From: SZUA-309 sp965215995
Lineage (GTDB): Bacteria; Pseudomonadota; Gammaproteobacteria; Pseudomonadales; Azotimanducaceae
Direction of reading: 5' to 3'
Length of the DNA stretch: 64,000 nt
NCBI GenBank assembly: GCA_965215995.1
Contig: OZ244128.1
Location: forward strand, 1,426,001-1,490,000
Positions 18,615 through 26,273 of this stretch are shown one piece after another (position 1 is the first letter of the stretch; each line of letters opens with the position of its first letter). The notes beneath the pieces are model-generated. The model did not search any database, was not told the DNA's origin, and saw only the letters and a program-made list of their open reading frames with translations. The position numbers were made by a program, and so were the translations under genes.

Positions 18615-19372
18615 CGGCGGGATCCCTGAACAAGTTGACGCACCCACTGGGTGCGGAATTCCCGCTCCAGGATGGTGACTTTGAGCCTGCCGATCAGGTT
18701 CGCCCCGAACAGGCAGTAGATGCCGAGCACGTTCAAGAGGAGCGGTAGATACATCTCCGGAGGCATGCTCGGTGCTTCCGTGAGCTTGAAGGTCGCCGGC
18801 TGGTGCAGGGTCAACCACCAGTCCACCGAGTACTTGATGATCGGGATGTTCACGGTGCCCACCAGCGCCAGCACGGCACAGGCCCGGCCGGCGGTTTCTT
18901 CCCGCGGAACTGCCTGCCGCAAGGCGTAGAGGCCGATGTACAGAAACAGCATCACCAGCATGGAGGTGGTGCGCGCATCCCATACCCACCAGGCGCCCCA
19001 GGTGGGTTTGCCCCAGACCGCACCGGTGAACAGCGCCAGCGCCGTCATGGACATGCCGAAAGGCACGGTGGCGGCCAGCACCATATCGGCAAGCTTCATC
19101 CGCCAGACCAGCAGCACCAGACCCGCTGCACCCATCAGCATGTAGGCGGTCTGCGAAACGATCGCCGTAGGCACGTGCACGTAGATGATCCGGAAGCTGT
19201 TGCCCTGCTGATAGTCGGCAGGTGCGATGGCCAGGCCCCAGACGGTACCGATCACCAGCAACAAAGCCGCGAGCACGGCAAAACCCGTCTGCCAGGGCCC
19301 GCTGATCTCGTAGAACCAGCGGGGTGAGCCGAGTTTGTGCCACCACTGCTTGATCGTATCGGTCAGGGCCAT
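18611..19372 (-). CDS. ccmC: Heme exporter protein CcmC
   Basis: 253 residues from the ATG at 19372 (MALTDTIKQWW). Six membrane spans are present. The WWD motif WGAWWVWDARTTS, near residue 120, has Thr where most CcmC proteins have Leu. Flanking histidines (IIYVHVP and LTLHQP) are the expected axial heme ligands. CcmC loads heme onto CcmE. The gap to ccmB is 43 nt, the only noticeable gap within the ccm genes. Confidence 0.94.
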   Translation of the reverse strand: MALTDTIKQWWHKLGSPRWFYEISGPWQTGFAVLAALLLVIGTVWGLAIAPADYQQGNSFRIIYVHVPTAIVSQTAYMLMGAAGLVLLVWRMKLADMVLAATVPFGMSMTALALFTGAVWGKPTWGAWWVWDARTTSMLVMLFLYIGLYALRQAVPREETAGRACAVLALVGTVNIPIIKYSVDWWLTLHQPATFKLTEAPSMPPEMYLPLLLNVLGIYCLFGANLIGRLKVTILEREFRTQWVRQLVQGSRR

Positions 19373-19415
19373 GGTCGTGCTATCAGATCCTCGAATGACG
19401 CGACTTGGTGCCGCC

Positions 19416-20084
19416 TTACTGCTCCAGACTGACCCGGAGTGCCGCCTGAATGGCAAAGGGTGCCAGCGTCAGCGACGCCATGGTAATCACCCCGAGCCAA
19501 TAAATCTGCGCCATAGTCTCGATTCCCGCCATCCGTTCGAGCACAGCACCGGCGCCGAATATCAGGACAGGCACGTACAGCGGCAGCACCAGAAGCGCCA
19601 ACAGCGCGCCGCCCCGTTTCAAGCCCACGGTCAGGGCCGCTCCCACTGCCCCGATCAGACTGAGCGCAGGCGTGCCGATGAGCAGTCCGAGCATCAGAGT
19701 CGGCAATGCTGATGCGGGCAAGTAAAGAATCAGAGCAGCGACCGGAGAGAGCAGGGTCATCGCCAGACCGCTGAAAGCCCAGTGCGCGAGCACCTTGGCC
19801 AGCAGGGCGAGGAATTCCGGTTCCGCCTTCAGGACGAGCAGCTCAAGGGTGCCGTCCTCAAAATCCCTTCGGAACAGGCCTTCCAGGCTGAGCAGATTCG
19901 CCAGCAGAACCAGCACCCAGATTATGGCCGGAGCATAGTCTCGGAGCACGTCCGGGCCACCGCCCGTTGCCAGCGCAAACAGGCTGATGGCCAGAAAGAG
20001 GAAGAACAACGGATTCAGCACTTCCTCGTTGTTTTGAATCAGGAGAAACCACTCCCGCCGGAGCTGAGCGCGAAACAGGTTCAC
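19416..20084 (-). CDS. ccmB: Heme exporter ABC permease CcmB
   Basis: 222 residues from a GTG at 20084 (VNLFRAQLRREWFLL). Upstream in-frame codons overlap ccmA and give a non-hydrophobic extension, so GTG is preferred; it forms a GTGA overlap with the ccmA stop. Six hydrophobic spans are seen (for example PLFFLFLAISLFALATG). With CcmA it forms an ABC transporter that drives release of holo-CcmE from CcmC. Confidence 0.93.
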   Translation of the reverse strand: MNLFRAQLRREWFLLIQNNEEVLNPLFFLFLAISLFALATGGGPDVLRDYAPAIIWVLVLLANLLSLEGLFRRDFEDGTLELLVLKAEPEFLALLAKVLAHWAFSGLAMTLLSPVAALILYLPASALPTLMLGLLIGTPALSLIGAVGAALTVGLKRGGALLALLVLPLYVPVLIFGAGAVLERMAGIETMAQIYWLGVITMASLTLAPFAIQAALRVSLEQ

Positions 20085-20686
20085 GGCGCGGTCCCAAGGC
20101 GAAGCTCGTTCGCTTCCGGCACAGCCAACTCCTGGTGCGTAGCGCAGAGTACGGCTCCCCCTTTTGCCCGATGCTGAGCGATCAGAGAACGGACCAGGTC
20201 CTGACCGCTCAGATCGAGGGCCGTGAAGGGCTCGTCCAGCAACCACAGGGGGCTGTCATCCAGGCCGAGACGCACCAGCGCCACCCGCCGGTGCTGCCCG
20301 GCGGAAAGCCGTCCACAGAGCACGTCCTCATAGCCGGCAAGGCCCACCATTTCCAGGCGTCCCACCAGCTCGCGCTCCTCCGCTGCCTGCCCGGAAGACA
20401 ACGCCGCGAACCAGCGCAGGTTTTCCATGACGGTGAGACCCGGTGAAACGCCCGGTCGATGGCCAAGGTATCCCGAGCGGGCGGCTTCGATCTCACCTTC
20501 ATAGTCCGGATAGAGACCGGTGATGCAGCGCAGGAGGGTCGATTTGCCGCTGCCGTTGGGGCCCGTGAGCGCGAAGCAATCACCCGGGTTGAGCAGGAGG
20601 TTCAGATCACTGAACAGCAAACGACCTTCCCGCTCGCAACAGAGATTCGAAACCTTGAGCAGACCGTCGCTCACGTTGACCCTCAA
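20081..20686 (-). CDS. ccmA: Heme exporter ABC ATPase CcmA
   Basis: 201 residues. Walker A is GPNGSGKSTLLRCI near residue 40. The signature region is LSAGQHRRVALVRL, the usual CcmA variant of LSGGQ. Walker B is LWLLDEPFTALD. It powers the CcmABCD complex at the cytoplasmic face. Its ATG overlaps the stop of ppnN by 4 bp, so translation is coupled to a nucleotide-salvage gene rather than starting at its own promoter. Confidence 0.94.
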   Translation of the reverse strand: MRVNVSDGLLKVSNLCCEREGRLLFSDLNLLLNPGDCFALTGPNGSGKSTLLRCITGLYPDYEGEIEAARSGYLGHRPGVSPGLTVMENLRWFAALSSGQAAEERELVGRLEMVGLAGYEDVLCGRLSAGQHRRVALVRLGLDDSPLWLLDEPFTALDLSGQDLVRSLIAQHRAKGGAVLCATHQELAVPEANELRLGTAP

Positions 20687-22077
20687 CTCACCGGGCGGAC
20701 GACAAAGCAGGGCTCGTAGTCGCCCGACAGCTTCATCCGACCCTGAGCAACGAACTGCTTCAACAGATCATCCAACGCGGACACCAGCGAGGCATCGGCC
20801 CTGAGCTCAAAGGGCCCGTTCTGCCGAATCATGCGAATGCCATGGTCTTTGACGTTACCCGTCACGATGGCGCTGAACGCACGACGCAGATTCACCGCCA
20901 GCTCATGAGCGGGGAGATCCCGAGACAGCACCAGACCGGCGACGTTTTCATGGTTGACCTCGAACGGCACCTGATGATCTTTGTGCACGTCGAGCAGCCA
21001 GTTGAAGTAATAGGCGTCCCCATCACGGCGTCGCTGACGACGCACATCCCGGATCGCGCGGCCCAGATAGCGGCCCACCTCCTCCGAGTCACCGACGATG
21101 ATCCGATAGCGGCTGGCTATCCCATCGCCGAAAGTCAGACGCAGAAAGGCGTCCAACTCCGAGAAGTAGCTTTTCGATTCCGGGGGTCCGGTAAACACCA
21201 GCGGCAGGGCAATGTGCCTGTTGGCAGGTTCCAGCAGGATGCCGAGCAGGTAGAGAATTTCCTCCGCCGTGCCCACCCCACCGGGAAAGATGAGAATGCC
21301 GTGGCCCAGGCGGACGAACGCTTCCAGCCGTTTTTCGATATCGGGCAGGACCACCAGGTTGGATACCATGGGGTTCGGCGGCTCCGCCGCGATGATGCCC
21401 GGTTCCGACAGACCCAGGTAGCGGCCGGCCTTGAGCCGTTGCTTGGCGTGGCCGACCGCCGCACCTTTCATCGGCCCTTTCATGGCACCCGGACCGCAGC
21501 CGGTGCAGATATCCAGACCACGGAGACCCAGGTGGTAGCCAACTTCTTTCGTGTAGTCGTACTCCTCCCGGGAGATGGAGTGACCACCCCAGCACACCAC
21601 GGTTCGGGGCGGCAGGTCCGGGTCCAGCACCCGGGCATGCTTGAGAATATGAAAAACCGCGTCGGTGATGCCCTCGGAGCTCGTCAGATCGAACAGATCC
21701 GAATCGGAGATGTCCGTGCCGATGTAGACGATGTCGCGGAGCACGGCAAAGAGATGTTGCCGTACCCCTTCGATCATCCGGCCATCGACGATGGCGCTGG
21801 CCGGTGCGTTCCGGATCACCAGCTTCAGACCACGGGTACGCTTGCCGATGGCGATTGAGAAGTCCGAGTAGGTCTCGAAGATGGCCGCCGCATCGTCCGA
21901 CTCGCTGCCGGTATTCAGCACGGCGAGCGCGCACTGGCGGAAGAGCTCATACAGCCGGGTCTGCCCGGCCGTGTCGGTCAGCGTATCGATCTCCCGCTGG
22001 GAGAGCAGCTCGAGCGAGCCTCTCGGTCCGACCGTGATGTCGACTTTTCTCTCAGAAACTGAAGGTAGCGCCGACAT
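20683..22077 (-). CDS. ppnN: Nucleotide 5'-monophosphate nucleosidase PpnN (YgdH)
   Basis: 464 residues from the ATG at 22077, which has a GAGG site 9 nt upstream. The frame continues 42 codons further up into the TonB-receptor gene without support. The LOG-family catalytic core shows CTGCGPGAMKGPMKGAAVGH and FPGGVGTAEEILYLLG (the PGGxGTxxE motif). Flanking segments VVCWGGHSI and FVAQGRMKL match E. coli PpnN throughout. It hydrolyses purine and pyrimidine NMPs to base and ribose-5-phosphate and is activated by (p)ppGpp in E. coli. The start lies 26 nt inside the upstream gene; the stop overlaps ccmA. Confidence 0.94.
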   Translation of the reverse strand: MSALPSVSERKVDITVGPRGSLELLSQREIDTLTDTAGQTRLYELFRQCALAVLNTGSESDDAAAIFETYSDFSIAIGKRTRGLKLVIRNAPASAIVDGRMIEGVRQHLFAVLRDIVYIGTDISDSDLFDLTSSEGITDAVFHILKHARVLDPDLPPRTVVCWGGHSISREEYDYTKEVGYHLGLRGLDICTGCGPGAMKGPMKGAAVGHAKQRLKAGRYLGLSEPGIIAAEPPNPMVSNLVVLPDIEKRLEAFVRLGHGILIFPGGVGTAEEILYLLGILLEPANRHIALPLVFTGPPESKSYFSELDAFLRLTFGDGIASRYRIIVGDSEEVGRYLGRAIRDVRRQRRRDGDAYYFNWLLDVHKDHQVPFEVNHENVAGLVLSRDLPAHELAVNLRRAFSAIVTGNVKDHGIRMIRQNGPFELRADASLVSALDDLLKQFVAQGRMKLSGDYEPCFVVRPVS

Positions 22078-24163
22078 AGTATTGCCTCGGCATGGCCGGG
22101 AAGTAGCGGTAACCCTCGGCGGTGAACTCGGTGAAATCCGCCCGGTCCGCGTACTGCTCGTCCGTGAGGTTGATGATGCGCCCATGCAGAGAAACCGAGT
22201 CATTCAGCCGCGCCTGCATTCTCAGATTGGCCACCAGATGGCCTTCATACTCCGCTGTGTTAGCCGCGTTGATGAAGTGCTTATCCAGGTAGTTGAGCTC
22301 CAGTTCGGAGTTGAACCAGGCCACCGGCGCCCAGCCCCAGCGGGCGTTCGCCAGCCACTTCGGGGCTGTATCCATGTAGTTGCCCTTCTCGATGGTCTCC
22401 CGACCGGTCAGAGAGCTGTCGAAATCGTAGGTGTGCTCCGCATAGGTGCCGGAAAGCGCAAAGGTGTGCTTACCCCAGGTTCTGAACGCTTCAGCCTCTA
22501 TGCCCCAACCTTTCGTTTTGCCGTCGGAGACATTGAAGCCCGCGCCGTCCCGGAAAATGAAGTTGTCCGTCTTCTCGGCGTATCCCGCCAGGTTCCACCA
22601 GCCACCTCGATAGCCGATCTCGAGAGAGACGAGCTCCTCGCTCTCCAGATCCGTCACATCCTGACCTCTCTGCAACCGGTAGAGCTCAGTGGCCTGAGGC
22701 GGGCGGAAGCCGGAGCCGAAGGTGATGTAGCCCACCCCTTCGCCGATGTCCTGCTCCACACCGATCCGACCCGCCAGATTCGTGAAGTCGTCCTTGCTGC
22801 TTTCCGGTCGATTGTAGAGACAGCCGCCGAAACCGCACTCGGTACCGTCGTCCCGCGTGTTGCCGTCCAGCATCAGGTTTTCGTAGTCGTACTCCAGATA
22901 CTCGAGCCGGAGGCTGTGCACGAGTCGGGTGTTCTCGGTGAATGCCCAGGCCAGGTCGTAGTAGCCAGCCGCCAGAAAGCTGTCCACGTCATAGTCGTAG
23001 TGCCAGCCTTGCGGTCGAACCGCATTGTTGAAGGCGGAGGAATCGGTCAGCGGCTCGGCCTGCCACTGATCCAGATGACCGGACATCAACTCGACCTGAG
23101 CGCCGACGGAAACGACCAGATCATCCCGGGTCGACGGTTCGAAACCGAATACCACACCACCGCTGGTCTGGTCGTTTCGCTCCCGGGGCTGACCAGGCAG
23201 GAAATGCTGCAGGAACTCCATGTCGGAGGCGCGCAGATAGGGAGTGAAGTGCCAGGTTTCCTTTGCCCAACGGGACGCGATGCGTACCGACCAGGCGTCC
23301 CGGTAGGCTTCCGGCGCCGGATTGGATCTCCTGAGCTCGTCATCCTCGTAGGCCTTGTAGCCATTCACGAACGCACCGGTCTCCTGTTGCAGATTGGTGT
23401 AGTTCAGCGTGTTCTCCACCTCAAACCCACCTGCCCTGGTCTGATGGACGAGGGAGACCTTCTGTTGGTCGTGACCGGTGTCGTCCCGGTAGCCGTCGGT
23501 GCTGCTGCCGAACAGAGCACCAGCGAAGCGATGGTTTTCAGTCTGCACATTGAACTCGCCGGAGGCCCGGTAGCTGTCATACGACCCGCCTTCGATGGCG
23601 ATGCTGTTCCGCTCAGGCACCCTGTTGACCACGTTGATTGCCCCGTGCAGCGCGTTTCCGCCGAGCACGGCACTGGCCGGACCACGCCAGACCTCTATTC
23701 GGCCGGCCTGTTCGGTGTTCATCTCGAACAGATTGTTGACATTGCAGAAGCCGGCCGGGCGAACGGGGATCCCGTTTTCCAGAAACAGAAACTCGCCGCA
23801 AGCACCTGCGCCCGTGAGCACGGCTGAGCGGATGGCAGTCAGGTGCTCCTGACCCGAGCCTCTGGAGACCCACACCCCTGGCACCCTGACCAGCGCCTCC
23901 GTGGGATGGGTGGCACCGATCAGATCGAGCTCTTCCGCATCCACCGCACTCAAGCTGCCGGTCTCGCCCATCCGAGCGGTCAGCTCGCCGCTGACGACGA
24001 TCTCCTCAACAATGACCCGATTATCTCCGGCGTCTTCCGCCTGAACCGTGGCACCGGCCAGAGCAAACGCCGCGACAGAGAACAATCGCGCCGCGGCTGC
24101 AAGCGGAGTTTCGCGCAGGGGCGCCGTTTTTCTTTTTCTCATCAGGATCTGGTCTCTCTCCAT
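22052..24163 (-). CDS. TonB-dependent outer-membrane receptor
   Basis: Up to 703 residues; an in-frame ATG at 24142 (MRKRKTAP) gives a more typical signal peptide (LFSVAAFALAGATVQA) and may be the true start. Next come a TonB-box-like stretch (VEEIVVSGEL), a plug domain (GVWVSRGSGQEHL..IEVWRGPASAVLGGNALHG) and a 22-strand-type barrel ending in the aromatic terminus YYVGATFSF. It imports a siderophore, cobalamin, heme or another ligand. The sequence does not decide which, and no transporter or synthesis genes lie beside it. It shares a leftward transcript with ppnN and ccm, so a link to iron or heme supply is plausible but inferred. Confidence 0.9.
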   Translation of the reverse strand: MERDQILMRKRKTAPLRETPLAAAARLFSVAAFALAGATVQAEDAGDNRVIVEEIVVSGELTARMGETGSLSAVDAEELDLIGATHPTEALVRVPGVWVSRGSGQEHLTAIRSAVLTGAGACGEFLFLENGIPVRPAGFCNVNNLFEMNTEQAGRIEVWRGPASAVLGGNALHGAINVVNRVPERNSIAIEGGSYDSYRASGEFNVQTENHRFAGALFGSSTDGYRDDTGHDQQKVSLVHQTRAGGFEVENTLNYTNLQQETGAFVNGYKAYEDDELRRSNPAPEAYRDAWSVRIASRWAKETWHFTPYLRASDMEFLQHFLPGQPRERNDQTSGGVVFGFEPSTRDDLVVSVGAQVELMSGHLDQWQAEPLTDSSAFNNAVRPQGWHYDYDVDSFLAAGYYDLAWAFTENTRLVHSLRLEYLEYDYENLMLDGNTRDDGTECGFGGCLYNRPESSKDDFTNLAGRIGVEQDIGEGVGYITFGSGFRPPQATELYRLQRGQDVTDLESEELVSLEIGYRGGWWNLAGYAEKTDNFIFRDGAGFNVSDGKTKGWGIEAEAFRTWGKHTFALSGTYAEHTYDFDSSLTGRETIEKGNYMDTAPKWLANARWGWAPVAWFNSELELNYLDKHFINAANTAEYEGHLVANLRMQARLNDSVSLHGRIINLTDEQYADRADFTEFTAEGYRYFPAMPRQYYVGATFSF

Positions 24164-24184
24164 GGGGTCGATCAGCTCTGGTCA

Positions 24185-24227
24185 GTGTCCTGTTCCATCG
24201 ATTCAACGGGTCAATCGAACAGGACAC
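24185..24227. promoter_or_regulatory. Inverted repeat ahead of the TonB-receptor gene
   Basis: GTGTCCTGTTC at 24185-24195 pairs exactly with 24217-24227. After a 3-nt bulge an inner CGATT/AATCG pair (24199-24203, 24213-24217) extends the stem. It sits 22 bp upstream of the receptor's first ATG and 44 bp behind the stop of the DUF11-like gene. No T-run follows on either strand, so it could be an operator, an RNA stem in the receptor leader, or a Rho-independent end lacking its U tract. Confidence 0.5.
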
Positions 24228-24270
24228 CAGCACGGAGCGCCGACACCTTAAGGGATGCTTGCGGTTCAGG

Positions 24271-24840
24271 CTACGGTATCAGCAGCTCAAAGCTGACTTC
24301 GGAAGATTCACCGGCGCCCAGCTGCGGTTGGTAGGCCCAGCGAATGGCCGTGTAATCTGCCGCAGTTGCTGCCCGAGCCTGGGCACCTTCTCCCACCCGC
24401 AGCTCGCGAGGATCGCCGAAAGTTTCACCGTCCACGGAGTAGGTGATACGGGTATCCTGGCCCGTTGCGGAACCTTCCAGAAAGAGGGTGTCCTCCGGCA
24501 GGGGATTTGTGATCACCACGCTGCCAGCGGCTACGTCCTGCGTTGAGGTGTTTTCGAACACGATGGTGTAGCGGAGCACATCACCGGAGAAAACCTCGGT
24601 CGGTTCGCTGCTCCGTACCACGTTCGACTCAGTGCCGAGCCCGATATTCACCTCCCTGCCCAGCCCGGCGTTCGCCTGCGGATCAGGCGCCACTGGCGGC
24701 GCAGCGCTGCTGATTCGTTCCACCGTGGTGGACAGAGTTACCTCGGCGGCAGCCAGCAGGGGAAACGCTGTGACCAGCAGACCAAGGCAACCGAGTAACC
24801 CGTGTGCGAAAGTACTGTTTGGGGGGAAGTACCTGCTCAT
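24271..24840 (-). CDS. Secreted DUF11-like (conserved repeat domain) protein
   Basis: 189 residues from the ATG at 24840; upstream in-frame codons read antisense-like through yheU and are discounted. A signal peptide (LLGCLGLLVTAFPLLAAA) precedes one beta-sandwich domain with the DUF11-type pattern VFSGDVLRYTIVFENTSTQDV..VVITNPLPEDTLFL. Large surface proteins carry many such domains; here there is a single copy. The protein is therefore a small periplasmic or surface protein of unknown function. It lies 43 nt downstream of yheU, probably on the same transcript. Confidence 0.75.
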   Translation of the reverse strand: MSRYFPPNSTFAHGLLGCLGLLVTAFPLLAAAEVTLSTTVERISSAAPPVAPDPQANAGLGREVNIGLGTESNVVRSSEPTEVFSGDVLRYTIVFENTSTQDVAAGSVVITNPLPEDTLFLEGSATGQDTRITYSVDGETFGDPRELRVGEGAQARAATAADYTAIRWAYQPQLGAGESSEVSFELLIP

Positions 24841-24883
24841 AGTTTTAGATCCATCTTCTGACGAACTTCTGATCTTTGAGATT

Positions 24884-25102
24884 CTATTCGACCGGGCGGA
24901 TGTCGATCGTCTCCGTGTCAGGGTCGAAATCGATCTCCGCTTCGCCGGCTTCGAGCTGGCGCAGCACGGCCGCGCACTTGGCATCCAGCGCATGCTCACC
25001 CGAGCGCTGCTCGTCACCATAGTCCGTGCCTTCGCGCAGAACGAAGGACTCGATGATACTGCGAAGTGCCTCCGCTGAAAGGCTGGCAAGCGGAATCTTC
25101 AC
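24884..25102 (-). CDS. yheU: UPF0270 family protein YheU
   Basis: 72 residues from a GTG start with an AGAGG stretch about 9 nt ahead. The sequence aligns along its length with E. coli YheU: IPLASLSAEALRSIIESF, the invariant VLREGTDYGDEQ, and the C-terminal DTETIDI. YheU is a small acidic conserved protein of unknown biochemical function. No regulatory motif is obvious in the 170 nt that separate it from the divergent response-regulator gene, apart from a 6-bp inverted repeat CCTTGA/TCAAGG at 25194-25215. Confidence 0.9.
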   Translation of the reverse strand: MKIPLASLSAEALRSIIESFVLREGTDYGDEQRSGEHALDAKCAAVLRQLEAGEAEIDFDPDTETIDIRPVE

Positions 25103-25272
25103 CCCTGATACCTCTTAACGCACGCAATGAGTGAACGCTTACCGCTCAAAACCGTGAACCAGGCCCCAAACGCCGTCAGTTCAGGGGTTTCTGCCTTGAA
25201 AAAGCGACCTCAAGGTGCGTTACTTATCTTTCAAATCAGTAGTTTACTGGCGTTCCAACAGGACAGGGAACC

Positions 25273-25983
25273 ATGGCAGAACAGCAGGACCACATACTGG
25301 TCGTCGAAGACGAACCAATCACGCGCGACCAGCTCGTCTCCTACTTCGAAGACGAAGGATTCAAAGTCACTTCCACAGGCAGCGGCGACGAGGTATTGCC
25401 CATCGTCATGGACTCAGATGTCATTCTGGTCCTGCTCGATATCAAGCTGCCCGGCAAGGACGGCCTGACGCTGACCCGGGAAATCCGAACCCAGTCGGAT
25501 ATCGGCATCATCCTGGTCACCAGCAAGCAGGAGCAGATCGACCGCATTCTGGGCCTGGAGTCCGGCGCCGACGACTACGTGACCAAGCCTTTCGATCCCC
25601 GGGAGCTGCTGTCCAGGGCACGCAACCTGATCCGTCGGGTGCACATCCAGCAGAAACAGCGCCGCAAGAATCACATTCGTTCCTTCGAGGGCTGGCAGCT
25701 CGACCTGAACAAGCGTGAGCTCACCTCGCCCGAGGGCACCCAGACCACCCTGTCTGCCGGTGAGTATCAGCTGCTGCTGGCGTTCATGGAGCAGGCCGGT
25801 GAGGTCATGAACCGCGATCAGCTGATGAATCGGATCCGCAATCGGGAGTGGTTCCCGGACGATCGCTACATCGACGTTCTGGTGGGTCAGCTCAGAAAGA
25901 AACTGGGCGAGCGGGCCGCCAACGCCAAGATCATCGCCACGATTCACGGCACCGGCTATCTGTTCACCCCCGAAGTTGCGTAG
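25273..25983 (+). CDS. OmpR-family response regulator (TorR/ArcA-like)
   Basis: 236 residues. The receiver domain (about 6-120) has the acidic pair VEDE, the phospho-acceptor Asp56 in LLDIKLPGKDG and Lys in YVTKPFDPREL. The winged-helix domain (about 135-233) ends in the typical RKKLGE..IHGTGYLF. The receiver most resembles TorR and ArcA. A good AGGGAACC site precedes the ATG. The likely partner is the hybrid kinase encoded 290 nt downstream on the same strand, whose HPt domain could pass phosphate to Asp56. The stop codon lies inside a 9-bp palindrome that begins the repeat array. Confidence 0.92.
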   Translation: MAEQQDHILVVEDEPITRDQLVSYFEDEGFKVTSTGSGDEVLPIVMDSDVILVLLDIKLPGKDGLTLTREIRTQSDIGIILVTSKQEQIDRILGLESGADDYVTKPFDPRELLSRARNLIRRVHIQQKQRRKNHIRSFEGWQLDLNKRELTSPEGTQTTLSAGEYQLLLAFMEQAGEVMNRDQLMNRIRNREWFPDDRYIDVLVGQLRKKLGERAANAKIIATIHGTGYLFTPEVA

Positions 25984-26153
25984 CAACTTCGCAGGTGCGT
26001 AGCAACTTCGCAGGTGCATAGCAACTTCGCAGGTGCATAGCAACTTCGCAGGTGCATAGCAACTTCGCAGGTGCATAGCAACTTCGCAGGTGCATAGCAA
26101 CTTCGCAGGTGCATAGCAACTTCGCAGGCGCGTAGCGACTTCGCAAGCAACGC
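25983..26153. repeat. Tandem array of a 19-bp unit, eight copies plus one degenerate
   Basis: The unit is GCAACTTCGCAGGTGCATA. Copies begin at 25983, 26002, 26021, 26040, 26059, 26078, 26097 and 26116 with exact 19-bp spacing. The first (GTGCGTA) and eighth (GGCGCGTA) differ slightly and a ninth at 26135 is degenerate. The array begins on the last base of the response-regulator stop codon and fills the first half of the gap to the kinase. Copies 2-7 are identical, indicating recent expansion or homogenisation. Function unknown; a multi-site protein-binding region, an mRNA 3'-end feature or plain slippage are all possible. Confidence 0.95.
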
Positions 26154-26171
26154 TCCGCTGCTGTTGCCGGT

Positions 26172-26188
26172 CCCGCCTCGCAGGCGGG
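26172..26188. terminator. GC hairpin downstream of the 19-bp array
   Basis: CCCGCCT (26172-26178), loop CGC, AGGCGGG (26182-26188): a perfect 7-bp stem between the repeat array and the kinase gene. No T-run follows, so termination activity is only possible, perhaps attenuating read-through from the response regulator into the kinase. Confidence 0.4.
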
Positions 26189-26273
26189 GTAATGGATTCA
26201 TTGGGTGTTGGAAGCACGTCGCGGTAAGCTTTAAGGCGCGATGTCAGCGGTGAATAGTCGGTAGATCAGGACC

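Noticed and set aside
25983..26153. CRISPR array
   Set aside because: The 19-bp units are directly tandem without unique spacers, and there are no cas genes in the window.
25414..26217. Leftward 267-codon frame with a 19-residue peptide repeat over the tandem array
   Set aside because: A 19-nt unit without stops in any leftward frame automatically gives a 19-residue repeat. The rest of the frame is antisense to the response regulator. No start signal or family.
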